A program made the translations under genes and the position numbers. DNA of 64,000 nt from Myrica gale (taxonomy: Eukaryota; Streptophyta; Magnoliopsida; Fagales; Myricaceae), in assembly GCA_963930655.1 (NCBI GenBank), contig OZ005609.1, positions 26,606,501 to 26,670,500 of the forward strand. Direction: 5' to 3'. Of this stretch, positions 1-12,500 are shown in pieces. Position 1 is the stretch's first letter, and each line of letters starts with the position of its first letter. Below the pieces are notes generated by a model. It saw only the letters and a list, made by a program, of their open reading frames with translations. It did no database searches and was not told where the DNA came from.

Positions 1-2
1 GG

Positions 3-2900
3 ATGTTGTATGTGAAGGTCATGACCGATGAGCAGTTGGAAACTCTCCGCAAGCAGATTGCTGTTTACTCCACCATTTGTGAGCAACTCGTTGAGATGCA
101 CAAAAACCTTACTGCCCAACAAGATCTTGCAGGTCTCTTCCTACCTATCTCTATGTATTGGATATGTTGGCTTGCTTTCTTCGTAGTTTGACAGTACATT
201 TGTTTGTGCCTTTCCTTTTTTCCTAGACAAACACAGGCATCACATTTATACGGAGTTCAACTCGTGATCTTATTCTTAATTAACCTCTTGCCTATCTGGC
301 GTAGAGATGGTTTTTGGTTCAAAACTTCGGCTTCCGAATCAAAAGTTTGCCCTTCATGATTTTGTTGATAGCGATCTACTAAGGGTGGTAATGCTTTTTT
401 GGAGAATTAACGGCTTCTTTTTAGTTTTGTTCCGAGACATATATTGGGTTGGTTTGAGATAGTTCCGTTGGTACTTTTTGCCTTTTTCTGTGTGGTTTGA
501 TCTTTTCGGGATCTCTAATGTGTACAATTTTTCCAATATGCCGCTTAAAATATTTCGGCCCCCAAAGCATTTCGGTTTCCTTTCCAATAACTTGGGAAAG
601 ATTGTCCTCGGCGGATACCTTGTGGTTTTCTTGTTGGCCGTAACAATTCTGATGTCTCATTTGTGCTTCTTTGTCTTCATGAGGTCTCATCTCATACATC
701 TTTCCTCTGACCATTGATCTATGGTTTTGGATGTATGATAGAATCTTCTATGGGCATTCCGGGGCAAAATCTGTTAACCTGGTACTTCGTGTCTCAATAA
801 TCAGTTCAGATAAATGCTTTTGGTGCGACTGGAGTGGGTTTATAGGGATTGTCTGGAGTCCTACCGATTTCCACACCTTTTTTCTCAATTCTGATTAGTT
901 AATGTAGTCCCGGATAGATTAATTTGCTTGATCTTGTAATAAAGGGGGAGAATTACCATGTTTCTGTTATCTATATGTGTCTGACCATTAGACTGTAGGT
1001 ATATGCTTCCCGAGTTTACAGCTTTATCTTGAAGAGCTATTAAATATGAAAGCTGTCGACCTATAATCAGATGGTTAATATGGCTCTAGTCATGGATGCA
1101 TATTGGTTAAACAATTTTATCACCTGTCAATTCCGTTGCCCGCCTTCTTTCCTGTATGAGAGTATACATGATTCTAAAAGAAGCCATTAGCCATTAGCCA
1201 TGTGAAATGAGTAGAGTGGGACATCCACAACAGTCTCTGTCTCCCCAATCCATGGTTCCTGTGGGGTTCGGATGCAAGATTGGATCTTATGGTAGATGTT
1301 TTATCTGTGTGTTTGATGTGAAAGATTGTGTTGCTAGCAGAATCTTATTGGTTTACTTGCAATTGATTGTCAAGTCTTTCTTCAGCTCTTTCTAAAACTA
1401 ATCTGATCTGAAAAGGCAACTTATGTCTGCGTTATTGAAAAAACTCCCTTATAGACAGTGCTTTTATACACTTATGGCATCCAATTTAGAACCTACTTAG
1501 TGCTCTCCTTTATGTTTGTTCAATTATTGGTTAGAAATATACTTCAAGATTCATATTTTCTTGAACAAAAACTTCCATCATTGCTTTCTCAGGAGTAAGG
1601 CTGGGCAATATATACTGTGACCCTTTAATGACATCTGCTGGCCATAAAATTACTTCCAGACAGCGGTGGACTCCAACACCTGTGCAGCTTCAAATTCTGG
1701 AGCGTATATTTGATCAAGGGACTGGAACTCCAAGCAAGCAGAAAATCAAAGAGATAACCTCTGAACTGGGTCAGCATGGCCAAATTTCAGAAACAAATGT
1801 CTATAATTGGTTCCAAAACAGGCGTGCTCGATCAAAGCGGAAACAACAAAATTCAGCACCAAATGCTGCTGAATCAGAAGTAGAGACAGAGGTTGATTCA
1901 CCTAAGGATAAGAAGACAAAACCAGAGGAATTCCATTCCCAACAGAACTCAGATCCCAGAGCTGAAGATTTGTGCTTCCAAAATCCTGAGATAAGCTCTG
2001 ATCTGCATTTCTTAGATCCACAGAGTAGTAAAGAAGAGACTATATTTCCTACAGATGGCAGCTTAAAACCTACTAGAGGTTTAGGCCAAATGTCCTTCTA
2101 CGATGGTTTGCTGTCAAATCCAAGTATGAATGTTCTTGAGCTTTCAATTTCTTTCTATCATCTGACTATCTTACCTGGAAGCTGTCATTTTCAAAGTAGG
2201 GGGTCTCTTCAAATGGTCTCATATGCTATTCTCAGTAAGTAGTTTAGTAGATATTGCACGCTTAGCAACCAAGAAAATGTCAACCAAAAGATTCGGGAGT
2301 TTTCTTTCGGATGATGGATTAACACAATTTTTTTGAGTCATTGTTTCATTTGCTGATTTTTTATCAGTCTCCACTATGTTTTTTTTTCATTCAACATGAC
2401 AATGCCAGTTATGAAGGGGTTTTCACATGAGAAATGGGTCATATGTTCTGTTAAACTCATAGGATACCATGTCTTCTGTCATAATCTTAACCAGCTAACT
2501 CTTGGACCTCCCTGTGATCATTGTGGTACTTATTTCTGAAACCCAATTATCCTTAGCTAACTCATTGGTCTTTTCTGCATTTCTCTAATTGCTTTTCTTG
2601 TTTGGGGGATTGCTTGAGTAGTATTACTTGAGGATTTACTCGATTACATGCAGTGGATCATATTTCAGAATAGAAAAGTATCATGTTAAGCAATGCAGAG
2701 ATACACGAATACAAAAACACACATATAGACAAATATTTGTGCTGTGTATGTATAAGTAATTTTCCAACTGGAAATTCTTAGTAGCAATGTTCTTATTACC
2801 TCCCTGACTATTTTTTGCAGGAAATGACTACCTGGCTGGAAAGATGGAGGTGCCAAGTAGCTATAGTCTATATCAGCATGCAGAAGACTATGGCTTGTAG
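3..2900 (+). CDS. WOX13: WUSCHEL-related homeobox protein, WOX13 (ancient) clade, 5' end probably outside the window
   Basis: Plant homeodomain transcription factor of the WOX13 clade, acting in the nucleus. Exons 3-132, 1593-2123 and 2821-2900 join in phase (741 bp, 246 aa). Exon 1 gives the clade-typical N-terminal stretch ([17 protein letters not shown]). Exon 2 starts GVRLGNIY and contains the homeodomain at about residues 65-130, including helix 3 [17 protein letters not shown], followed by an acidic segment. Exon 3 ends in the conserved tail YQHAEDYGL. Family members usually have extra residues before YVKVM, and the frame is open to the window edge, so the true start is probably upstream. 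The first intron is long (1.46 kb). Identification is by remembered family similarity; the exon joins are visible in the sequence. Confidence 0.9.
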
Positions 2901-4481
2901 GTTGAGCCTTGTTTTGTCCAGCATTGTTAATTTTCTTGACTACGAAGTTATGTTTTCGCTAGCAGCTATACAAATCCCAGATTGAGGTTGCTGGATTAGC
3001 AACCATCAAGCAGCCAGCACACCCCAATTGAAATGCCAAAGTAGTAGAGTCGTAAACTTATGGTACAATGACACGAATGAACTTAATTCAGCTGGAGAGT
3101 AGAATTTACATCAGAATTTCGAATTAGTTTCTGAGTTTTGACTGATTAATCTTGAGTTGCTTGTGATATATTTGGTTAACAGAGTGAGGTTTAGGTATGT
3201 CATGGGAACTGTAATGGGTGTGGATGAATGATGTTGAACTTCAAAATCTTTTAGAGCTTACCATATGATATGATAGCTTTGGTTGCATGGAAGCAGTTTG
3301 GCTGTATGTGTATTTCACTTTTTTGACATTTTGCACCACCGATCCCATGAATGAAGAACTTGACCAGGAGTGTTGGTCTAGGGGGAGCAGCAAAGCGCAA
3401 TCAAAGTTGCCAGGAATCATTGCAGTCCACTAGCATTGGGTTTGCTGTAATTATGAGAAAGTTGTTGGGGGGGGGGGTGATTAAAGTAGTAATAGCTGTG
3501 GGCCATTCAGTGTAATTTGGAGTTAATTGCTGTTGAAGCAACCTTATCCAATGACTAAAGAAATGACCCTCACACTTTTCCTTTGCACTGTACATTCATA
3601 TATATGCTTTAAAGTGGTCATATTAATTTTGCTCGTGTTTTTCGATTTTTTTTTAAGAAAATGCATTTAATCAGTTAATCTATTAAAATAAATCTTTAAT
3701 TTGCAACGGCTAGTTTTTTGTAATGTAACCTATGTGTTAAAATAGATCTTAAAATGGTATTAAAATTGATAGTTTTATGGGCAGAATGAGACGTAAAGTT
3801 GAGGGGTTATTATTTTAAGCTGTTAAAGGTGCATTAAGTCCATAATACACAAAACATCTTCCCTGACATATTTGGGCCCATTTTGTCGTCGTTTGGGCCT
3901 TTGGTAGAACGCTTGTCGTTTTTCGATGGGTGGGTCAATAAGATGGTATGGTTGCCGCCTTGCCGGTAGTGGGAGTTTAAACGAAGCGTTCATTGGCGCA
4001 GCAAAACTGAAAACTCAAAAAATCTCTTCTGATGACTCCCGTCTCCCTGGCTACATAGCAGCTGCGCATCCATCGAAGACGGTGCGGTGTCGACCGCAAG
4101 ATTGGGTTTATTTATGCACGTAAGCATGAGATTCCACTCCATGACAGCAAATGAAGCGGGCCATACTAGATCAAAGGCGACAACCGGGTTAAGTGGGTAC
4201 TCTCGTCTCATTCCATCATCTGTTTATCTGTTGAGCCTCTTAGATGCTCGTTGCTTTCGTTTATTCTCCTGTAACCTGGAGATTTTTTTGCTTCACTTCA
4301 TCCAAAACTGAATTTCTATGCAGCAATTTGTCTTTAAAGTTAGTAGATCAGCAAGCCCTTTCGTTGGTTTTTGTTATTAGGTCACCATTCTAATGAAGCG
4401 CATTTTTTGTAGGATAAATAATTCAACAAATACATTTGCAGGTATTATTAGCAATCAGTATTATCAGGATCCTTTGAATGT
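2901..4481. other. Intergenic: WOX13 3' region and presumed PIG-H leader
   Basis: No convincing coding exon. It should contain the 3' UTR of the homeobox gene and, from about 3900, the promoter and leader of the next gene. A GTAAG-type donor near 4120 and an acceptor-like CAG near 4440 suggest an intron in the 5' UTR of PIG-H. There is a run of ten G at about 3469-3478. Confidence 0.5.
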
Positions 4482-6474
4482 ATGGAGGAAATGGCGGACT
4501 GCTGTATAAGTAATAAGAGATACACGTACATACATGACAATGAGTGGGGTTCTGAAGCGGCTGACATGCACCGCATTGTTGTTAGGAAGATCCGCACAAA
4601 GGGTTTCCTTGTATACTTGTCGGCTCTTCTTGTTTTAGCAAATGCCTTCCATCTTTTCCTCGTTAAGGTATTCTCCCCTTTCTTTTTATCTTCTTGTTTT
4701 AAGCTTCTGTTTTAGGTTGCGTATTTTCATGAATTTTAATCACATTGCCCTGGTCGTAAATTATTTCTTGAGCAATCTGCTTGCGTTTCATAATCTCAGC
4801 TTTTACTAGGACGTTTTGGGAAATCATTTGGTTCCAAGAGCTGGATGACTAGGGTAGCTATTAATATTTTATGAGTTCTTCAAAAGCGTTGAAGTATCAA
4901 TAAGATTTTTTGGAATTGCTTATTGAATCATTTAACCTGTCAGAAGCTAACATGGTGACCATAAATGTAACAGGATGGATCAATTACCGTTACCTTTTGG
5001 ATATTTGGCTTGAATGTAGTTCTTGTCAAGCTCTTGCTTCAGAAGCCTGTTGAAAAAGGTGAGAACCTGAGAAACGGCCCTTTTGTGCTGAAGTCTTCCT
5101 TATGTGTTCTAGAACCTTGAACTTGTAATTCACTTCTAAATTTTGCTCTTATTTATTACCTATTTGGTTTAATGTTTGATGGCTCAGAGTCTGTTATAGT
5201 TATGCCAGCTTTTGGAGTTCAACTTGAGAGTCACTATGCAAGGTAAGTCCTTTTTTTTTCCAGGTCATATGAAAGATATTTTTTGTCTCAGGGAGTAGTA
5301 GTATATAAACCACTTGTTGTTTTAGGGTGTCCTTCCAGTATAACTACAAGTTTCTTCATGCTATACTATCTTTGGCTAAGAAGTTATTACAATTTGCCTA
5401 GGAGAAACCTTTAAGATAGGGATTTGGATACACAACATTATAGCATTTTAGAATTTGGAGTGAAAACACTTTGATCATGGTTCATCCCTACTATGATAAA
5501 ACATGGAAAAGGATGATTTTGTCCTTCATTGTCAGATTTACACTACAATTGGATTTAAGATGGAGCAAATCTTGTGTTTTGCTCTATGTTTCAACCATTC
5601 ACCATTTTTTTTTGATAACCCAGGAGCTCCCAAGGTCGGGCCACCCAACACACCCTAAATAAGTCAGGGGCGATAATGACAGTGTTGAGGATCGAACTTG
5701 GGACATGTAAGAACCCAAACCGTTGCCTTATCACTAGACCAAACCCCTGGGGGTTGTTTCAACCATTCACCATTGTGTCTTACACTTCTTTTTACCTGAT
5801 TATTCTGCTGCTTATTAATCCTTCAAGAAAACTTTTAATTGATGTTCTGTCATCAGAAATGTGGACGACCTTTTTTGGGCCTTGGAGAATCTAGCAAGAA
5901 ACTAGCTGTTTAAATTTGTGAATCGAGTCCCGGGTTTTCCTTATATAATTCTCTTTATGTGATTTCTTTTGTTATTTATGTTTTTTTTTGTAGTGGTAAA
6001 ATTATCAGGCGGTTTGTACCCATTGATAGGATTTTGAAGCCCGTGCTGTTAGAATGTGTGACCCCTGTCACTTGTTACTGGAGCCTGTCTATCATTATAC
6101 GAGGAGAAGCAGAACTGATGTTAGTTTTCAAGGTAAATAAATCTCGGTTATTGTAATATCCTGGAGTTTTGTTTTTGTTTATTTTTTTTGGAGTACATGT
6201 GAGTTTTATGTGGGTTTTTGTCTTTGTCCTAGCTGCTTGACAAGTTAAACAAGGTGGTGATTAACATATTCTTCATAAAGTCAATAAAATGGCAGATTTT
6301 TGTTTATGAAGGTCCTTTTTTACTTCTGGGTTGAAACTTGATCCGGTCATTATCTAGGAATTACGTCCGCCGGTGAAAATGCTAGTCCCCGTCTGGAAGG
6401 CCTTGTGTGCTGCCACTGGTAGTGAAGGAAGCCTCGACACACTTACTGATGATGGCCCGACTCCAGAAACTTGA
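4482..6474 (+). CDS. PIGH: GPI-GlcNAc transferase subunit H (PIG-H)
   Basis: Subunit of the ER-membrane complex that transfers GlcNAc to phosphatidylinositol, the first step of GPI-anchor synthesis. Exons: 4482-4667, 4974-5058, 5188-5242, 5994-6132, 6358-6474; they join in phase to 193 aa, the usual size for plant PIG-H. Two hydrophobic segments near the N terminus (about residues 42-62 and 66-86) form the expected membrane hairpin. The PIG-H domain follows, with MPAFGVQLESHYA, RFVPIDRILKPVLLECV and CYWSLSIIIRGE, ending LRPPVKMLVPVWKALCAA. The start chosen is the first ATG of the exon; an ATG at 4491 is an alternative. Intron 3 carries a SINE, and a decayed second copy of the last exon follows the stop. 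Confidence 0.9.
5607..5754 (-). mobile_element. tRNA-derived SINE in PIG-H intron 3
   Basis: About 148 bp bounded by a perfect 20-bp direct repeat (5587-5606 and 5755-5774), the target-site duplication. The plus strand begins with a T run (5607-5613), which is the 3' A tail of a minus-strand insertion. Read on the minus strand, the 5' part has a pol III A-box-like sequence TGGTCTAGTGATAAGG (complement of 5726-5741) and a B-box-like sequence AAGTTCGATCC (complement of 5689-5699). These are the marks of a tRNA-derived plant SINE (Au-SINE-like in style; family not assigned). The uncorrupted duplication suggests a fairly recent insertion. Confidence 0.88.
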
Positions 6475-6477
6475 TCT

Positions 6478-6595
6478 ATCATCTGGGAATTACATGGCAG
6501 GTGAAAATGCTAGTCCCCGTCTCGAAGTCCTTGTGTGCTGCCAGTGGTGGCGAAGGGAAGTACTGATGATGGCGCATGGTGTTGAAAGATTTTGA
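6478..6595 (+). pseudogene. Decayed tandem copy of the last exon of PIG-H
   Basis: The sequence repeats the terminal PIG-H exon (6351-6475) at an offset of about 128 bp. Both copies contain GTGAAAATGCTAGTCCCCGTCT (at 6373 and 6501) followed by a near-identical run through CTTGTGTGCTGCCA. Copy 2 has lost about a dozen bases around the segment encoding SLDTL, and its frame no longer gives the PIG-H C terminus. It lies just past the stop codon and is probably transcribed as 3' UTR. Confidence 0.85.
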
Positions 6596-7331
6596 TCAGG
6601 ACCTGTAGTGGACTTCGACTTTGAAGAACAATTCCATTGACGGATGAACTACATATCGACATTGTCAGTTGAGTGGATACATGCTTCTCAGTTAAGTGGA
6701 AGAAGCCTCACAGCATGGCAGATGATGGAGACCCATGTATACATATGTTCATTGTAACTACGTGAAATTGCTAGATAATAGTGCATTTTCAATGTTTCAT
6801 CAAGATCAAGGATCTTAATTTGTACCCTCTTCAATTCGTTCCATTTACTTTGTAAGGAGGACTGATGTAAAAAAAGGCGGGAACGGATTACAGCTTTTGT
6901 TACGGGGACAAGTTATTACTTCAATTCCAGCTCACACGGTTCGTAACACGCTAGGAACAGTCGTTACGAATAGTGTTCTCGTGGCGACTTAATCGTTGCG
7001 GAAGCTACGTAATAGACGTATATGCATTAATAATCGCCTTAAGTACCCAATATTTCGAGTTAACTTCTCGCTGAGGTAACGCTGTTTCAGGTTGTTATGT
7101 GAAGACTAAAGCATGTCGACTCCATAACTTCAGTAGATTCTCATTTGGCGCTGCTTTTGCCCTGATCTCGATCAATATCTTCATTAGCTTATAACTGCTC
7201 TTTGGTATAGCAAATTCACTTCCAAAAGCCGTAGAGATCAGAGAGCGAGACGACGGAGAAACAGCAATCCGATCCGAATGCTCGGATAAACCGACAAGAG
7301 ACACCGTATTCGTCTGATCTCCCTGTATAAA
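6596..7331. other. Intergenic between PIG-H and VPS11
   Basis: Contains the probable PIG-H 3' UTR (to about 6870) and the VPS11 promoter and leader. ORFs on the minus strand between 7095 and 7643 are antisense to VPS11 exon 1. No separate gene seen. Confidence 0.5.
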
Positions 7332-10300
7332 ATGTACCAGTGGAGGAAATTCGAGTTCTTCGAGGAGAAAAATTCCGGGAAATCCAATAGAGTGCCGGAG
7401 GAGGTGAACGGGACGATTGGATGCTGCTCGAGCGGGAGGGGGAAGGTGGTGATTGGCTGCGACGACGGCACCGTCAGCCTGCTCGATCGCGGCCTCAATT
7501 TCAATTACGCTTTCCAAGCTCACTCTTCGTCCGTCCTCTTTCTCCAGCAGCTCAAGGTTATTCCTTTCATTATTCTCTCTTTTCCATCTTCTGATTTCTT
7601 TTCTTTGTTTCCTGAGGAGATGTGAGAAAGGAAGAAATAGCAAACTATTGAATATTGTGCGGGATCTTTAGCGATTAGTTGTTAATCTGAAAAAATCAAT
7701 GTTTGGTTTTTAGGTTTATGGAATTGATCTTGGTTTAGTTAGGTTTGGGGAGCTTTTGGTTTTGGAATAGCCTTTGGGGGAAATTCCAAATTTGAAAGGT
7801 TGGAACTTGTGTTTCTAATTATTCTGATATTGTGTCTTCCTTGAAATTACATCCTTGTTTGAAATTGATGTAAACTTTCTGTTTATTTGCAAAATCAGCA
7901 ACGCAATTTCCTGGTAACTATTGGAGAAGATGAACAAATATCTCCACAGCAATCGGCTACGTGCCTAAAGGTTTTCGATCTCGATAAGATCCAGCCAGAG
8001 GGCTCGAGCACAACAAGCCCTGATTGTATTGGTATATTGCGGATATTTACTAACCAGTTTCCTGAAGCAAAGGTATCGTGATATGTGGATGGTTGTAGTC
8101 ACCTTATTTCTTTTCCGATTCTAGTTGCTGAAATTACTCTTGATGTAGCTTCTCTGTACTGTGTTTATCGTAATGAAATTGTGAAACCATATACTGCAGA
8201 TTACATCATTTCTCGTACTAGAGGAGGCACCACCGATACTTATGATAGCTATTGGCTTAGATAATGGTTGCATTTACTGCATCAAAGGGGATATAGGGCG
8301 TGAGCGTATCTCCCGTTTCAAGCTTCAGGTTGATAACCTCTCAGACAAAAGCCAGACATCCATAACAGGTCTAGGTTTCAGAGTGGATGACCAAGCCCTT
8401 CAATTATTTGCTGTAACTCCAGCTTCAGTTAGCTTGTTCAACCTACAGGATCAGCCACCAAGACGGCAAACGCTAGATCAGATTGGATCCACTGTCAACA
8501 GTGTTGCGATGAGCGACCGCTTGGTATGCAACGTTTGTGCTGTTCATTTTTACATTGGCTTGACAACTGTGTTTTGTATTCTCTGAGAAGGATAACAGTA
8601 AATATATTCTCTTGTAAGCAGGAGCTAATAATTGGTCGACCTGAGGCAGTGTATTTTTATGAAGTTGATGGTCGTGGTCCATGTTGGGCTTTTGAAGGAG
8701 AGAAGAAATTTCTGGGTTGGTTTCGGGGATACCTTTTATGCGTTATTGCAGACCAAAGAAATGGCAAGCATACTTTCAATGTTTATGACTTGAAGAACCG
8801 TTTGATAGCCCATAGTATAGTGGTTAAAGAAGTTACTCACATGCTTTGTGAATGGGGTAACATAATACTTATAATGTCTGACAAATCAGCTTTTTGTATC
8901 GGAGAGAAGGATATGGAAAGCAAGTTAGATATGCTTTTTAAGAAAAACCTGTATACTGTAGCTATAAATCTTGTTCAAAGCCAACAAGCTGATGCTGCTG
9001 CAACTGCAGAGGTGTTAAGGAAGTATGGGGATCATCTATATAGCAAACAAGACTATGATGAGGCTATGGCCCAGTATATCCACACTATTGGTCATCTTGA
9101 GCCTTCCTACGTCATACAGAAGTTTCTAGATGCACAAAGAATCTACAACCTTACGAACTACTTGGAGAAATTACATGAGAAGGGGCTTGCATCTAAAGAT
9201 CATACGACCCTTCTCTTGAACTGTTACACCAAATTGAAAGATGTGGAAAAGCTAAATATGTTCATCAGAGGTGAGGATGGTGTTGGGGAACATAAGTTTG
9301 ATGTGGAAACTGCAATAAGAGTTTGTCGTGCTGCCAACTATCATGAGCATGCAATGTATGTTGCTAAGAAGGCAGGGAGACATGAACTGTACTTAAAGAT
9401 CTTACTTGAAGACCTTGGTAGATATGATGAAGCCTTGCTATATATTTCGAGCCTTGAACCAAGTCAAGCAGGGGTGACAGTGAAGGAGTATGGTAAGATT
9501 CTCATAAAGCATAAGCCAGGTGAGACAATTGATATACTCATGAGGCTTTGCACAGAGGATAAAGAATCCGTTAAGCAAGGAGCCTCAAGTGGTGCATACT
9601 TCTCTATGTTGCCATCTCCTGTTGATTTTCTCAACATCTTCATCCATCACCCGCAGTCCCTTATGGATTTTCTTGAAAAATATACCAACAAGGTGAAAGA
9701 CTCACCTGCTCAAGTTGAAATTCACAACACGCTCTTGGAGTTATACTTGTCCAATGACTTGAACTTCCCATCAATCTCACAAGATAACAGCAATGAAGAT
9801 CTTTATCTTGGAGCAGCTGGGATGTCAAGATCTGACTTCAATGGGAAATATGCAACTAATCGCAAAGATTCAGATAAGGACAAGGGCTGTTTGGGAAGGC
9901 GTGACAAGGGGCTACGTTTGCTTAAGAGTGCATGGCCATCCGAGCTAGAACATCCGCTATATGATGTTGATTTAGCTATTATTCTATGTGAAATGAATGC
10001 ATTTAGCGAAGGGTTGTTGTATTTATATGAAAAGATGAAGCTCTATAAAGAGGTGATTGCTTGCTACATGCAGGCACATGACCATGAGGCCTTGATTGCA
10101 TGCTGCAAAAGATTGGGGGACTCGGGTAAAGGAGGGGACCCATCTCTTTGGGCAGATTTGCTGAAATATTTCGGTGAACTTGGAGAAGATTGCTCCAAAG
10201 AAGTGAAGGAAGTTTTAACGTATATTGAAAGGGATGACATCTTGCCTCCTATTATTGTACTTCAAACTCTGTCCAGAAATCCTTGCCTCACACTCTCTGT

Positions 10301-11090
10301 CATCAAAGATTATATTGCTCGAAAGCTTGAACAGGAATCAAAGCTGATTGATGAGGACCGGCTAGCTATTGAGAAGCACCAGGTTGGTACTTATTGCAGC
10401 ATTCCTTGAGTCCATCTGTTTGATCTATTTCTGTTATTGCACCCACTTTGAGTGAATAGTGCAACGATTTTCTTTTCTCCTTTTTTGTTGGAAAAGTTCA
10501 GAAAAATGTATGGTACTCTGGAAATATCACCAAAAGCGAAAAACAAAATAGAAAGAGCTCCTAAACATCAGCATAATCCAAAAACCCTGAGGTGAAAAGT
10601 GAATGTTGTAAGAAAAAGGATTATTCTTGAGGCACGTAATTCATATTCAATTACCAGTCTATTGTTCAATGAGTAAAAAATGTTATTCTTCAATTTGCAG
10701 GAGGACACTTTGACAATGAGAAAGGAAGTTCAGGATCTTAGGACAAATGCCAGAATATTTCAGCTTAGCAAGTGCACTGCATGCACTTTCACACTTGATC
10801 TCCCTGCTGTACACTTTATGTGTATGCACTCATTCCATCAGCGCTGCCTTGGTGACAATGAAAAAGAATGCCCTGAGTGTGCTCCAGAATATAGATCTGT
10901 TCTAGAAATGAAGAGAAGCCTGGAGCAGAATTCTAAAGACCAGGATCAGTTCTTTCGGCAAGTGAAAAGTTCGAAGGATGGGTTTTCTGTGATTGCTGAG
11001 TATTTTGGAAAAGGAATCATAAGCAAAACAAGTAATGGATCCGTAGGTGCTCTTAGATCAGGCATCACTTCTTCCAGCAGTGGCCTTTGA
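7332..11090 (+). CDS. VPS11: Vacuolar protein sorting-associated protein 11 (HOPS/CORVET core subunit)
   Basis: Core subunit of the HOPS and CORVET tethering complexes, acting in endosome-to-vacuole fusion. Exons: 7332-7556, 7899-8072, 8200-8523, 8622-10382, 10701-11090; all join in phase to 957 aa, against about 930 for the Arabidopsis protein as I remember it. The N-terminal propeller starts MYQWRKFEFFEEK and includes SSGRGKVVIGCDDGTVS. Middle helical/clathrin-repeat region holds AINLVQSQQADAAATAEVL and the run from about KKNLYTVAINL to DAQRIYNLTNYL. A RING-H2 finger lies at about residues 853-891 (CTAC ... MCMHSFHQRC ... CPEC), then the VPS11 C-terminal domain (SKDGFSVIAEYFGKGIISK). The start matches the family N terminus. 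Exon 4 carries most of the protein. It converges with MLH3. Confidence 0.96.
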
Positions 11091-12149
11091 GCCTTCTTTC
11101 TTGCTTCTCTTTTGTCTCAATATCGGCAGCCATATATGTTGCGTAACATTTGACTTAGGCCAGAGTTCCCAATAAGTAACGGCCATGAATGATGGGGAAC
11201 TCTGTCAAAATTTCCTGCATGGGGGCTTCAGTGTCTCAGACACATTTGTGCCACGGGTGATCAAGGATTTTACTTCGTTGATACCATCGGATGCAGGAAC
11301 AGATTAGGAGCAACGGAAGAGGTAAATTTGCAAAACTACTGTATGATATAAAAGAAACAGAAACTGGAGTCAATATCCTATGCTTGTGGAATTTTAACTT
11401 TATAGGTGCAAGTTAGGGTTTATCAGTTGGTATTGAGACTTGCAGGTCTGGTACAATGTCCCATGCTTCCCCTTAATTCTGTTCTGGATGAATTGACTCA
11501 GGTGGCTTGCATTGCTACAAGATTTGGAGGGTGTGGGATTCTTGGATAGGAGCTGGTCTGTGTCTGGGCTAAGTTGCTGATTCAAGTTATCAAGGGAACT
11601 TAAGTCTTCACAGCAGCGTTAGCGACAGCTTACTCATATTTGGCTGGTGGGTATTCGCGACCACAGCATAGCGTTAGTCCTGCAACTGCAGCGGCGTTGT
11701 TTAATCTCATGCTTTTTACGCTGTTTGGCCTCGTCATATTCTGAATGCTTGTAAATTACGATTGCCATAGGGATATGACTCAGTTGAGTTTGGGCTTTAT
11801 CTTATTTCCTTTGCCACTTACGTCTGATGCCAATATTTACAAAAAGATGGTTACGAATGAAAGCCCCGATCTGATCCAGCCCTCGCAAAATCGGAACGGT
11901 GCAATTTATTTTTAGCAAAATGTATAGCAAAATCTGACCCTTCTTTTGGGTAACTACTAAATCCTGACCTGTTTCCGTAATTTCCCAGGAATGACAAAAA
12001 GGAAACATAAAAAGAAAAACTGCACTTATTATGGACAAATGAAATTGCATGATCAATTAATGTGTACCAAAATCCCTCTATGCGCAATATCGAGATGTAT
12101 ACCCAGTGTCAATCAAGTGAGCTATGCGCCAAATGATAGAATGACTTAC
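11091..12149. other. Intergenic: VPS11 3' region and spacer toward MLH3
   Basis: Holds the probable VPS11 3' UTR. Short ORFs on both strands (11400-11585, 11802-12087, 11991-12212) have no recognisable domain and are not supported as genes. Confidence 0.5.
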
Positions 12150-12345
12150 CAGCTGAATGATTCTGGATACAGCTCAGGTGTCTCCTCAACTCCAACATCT
12201 TACAGAGCTTGACCCCCTCTGCTGCATGAACAATACATGTCGAAGTGAACCACGCACCAACTTTTTTGGATTATCGCATTCGCCCACATATCTGAGTCTA
12301 CGTATCTGCTTGCAGACGGCCTCCAAGTTGATTGTCAATGAGCAT
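12150..12345 (-). pseudogene. Decayed tandem copy of the last exon of MLH3
   Basis: On the minus strand this stretch aligns with the MLH3 terminal exon and its 3' flank (about 12465-12674) at an offset near 315 bp. Shared blocks include GATAATCCAAA (complement near 12265-12275 and 12580-12590), CTTGGAGGCC/TTTGGAGGCC, and GTTGAGGAG beyond the stop. Many substitutions and a deletion in the segment encoding the GRPTT part remove coding capacity. It lies about 150 bp downstream of the MLH3 stop. Confidence 0.8.
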
Positions 12346-12500
12346 ACGACAAGATTTCTCAGTTATTCAGACTATCGGAGCAATACTCTTTATCTATTTC
12401 TACACCTGATGAGAAAGCGTGATTTTATAGTGAATGCATCTATACAAAAATGTGCAGCTCCCTCTATGATTCTGGGAAGCCCTTTGGTGGCTCCTCAACT

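Noticed and set aside
5607..5754. Functional tRNA gene
   Set aside because: Only A and B boxes and a tRNA-like 5' part are present, with an A tail and target duplication; a SINE explains all features.
7095..7643. 182-aa minus-strand ORF opposite the VPS11 start
   Set aside because: Antisense to a confident VPS11 exon and leader, with no domain; shadow ORF.
8526..8621. Upstream ATG of the long ORF at 8526-10409 as the start of a separate gene
   Set aside because: This part is VPS11 intron 3; the exon starts at 8622 after CAG and continues the VPS11 frame.
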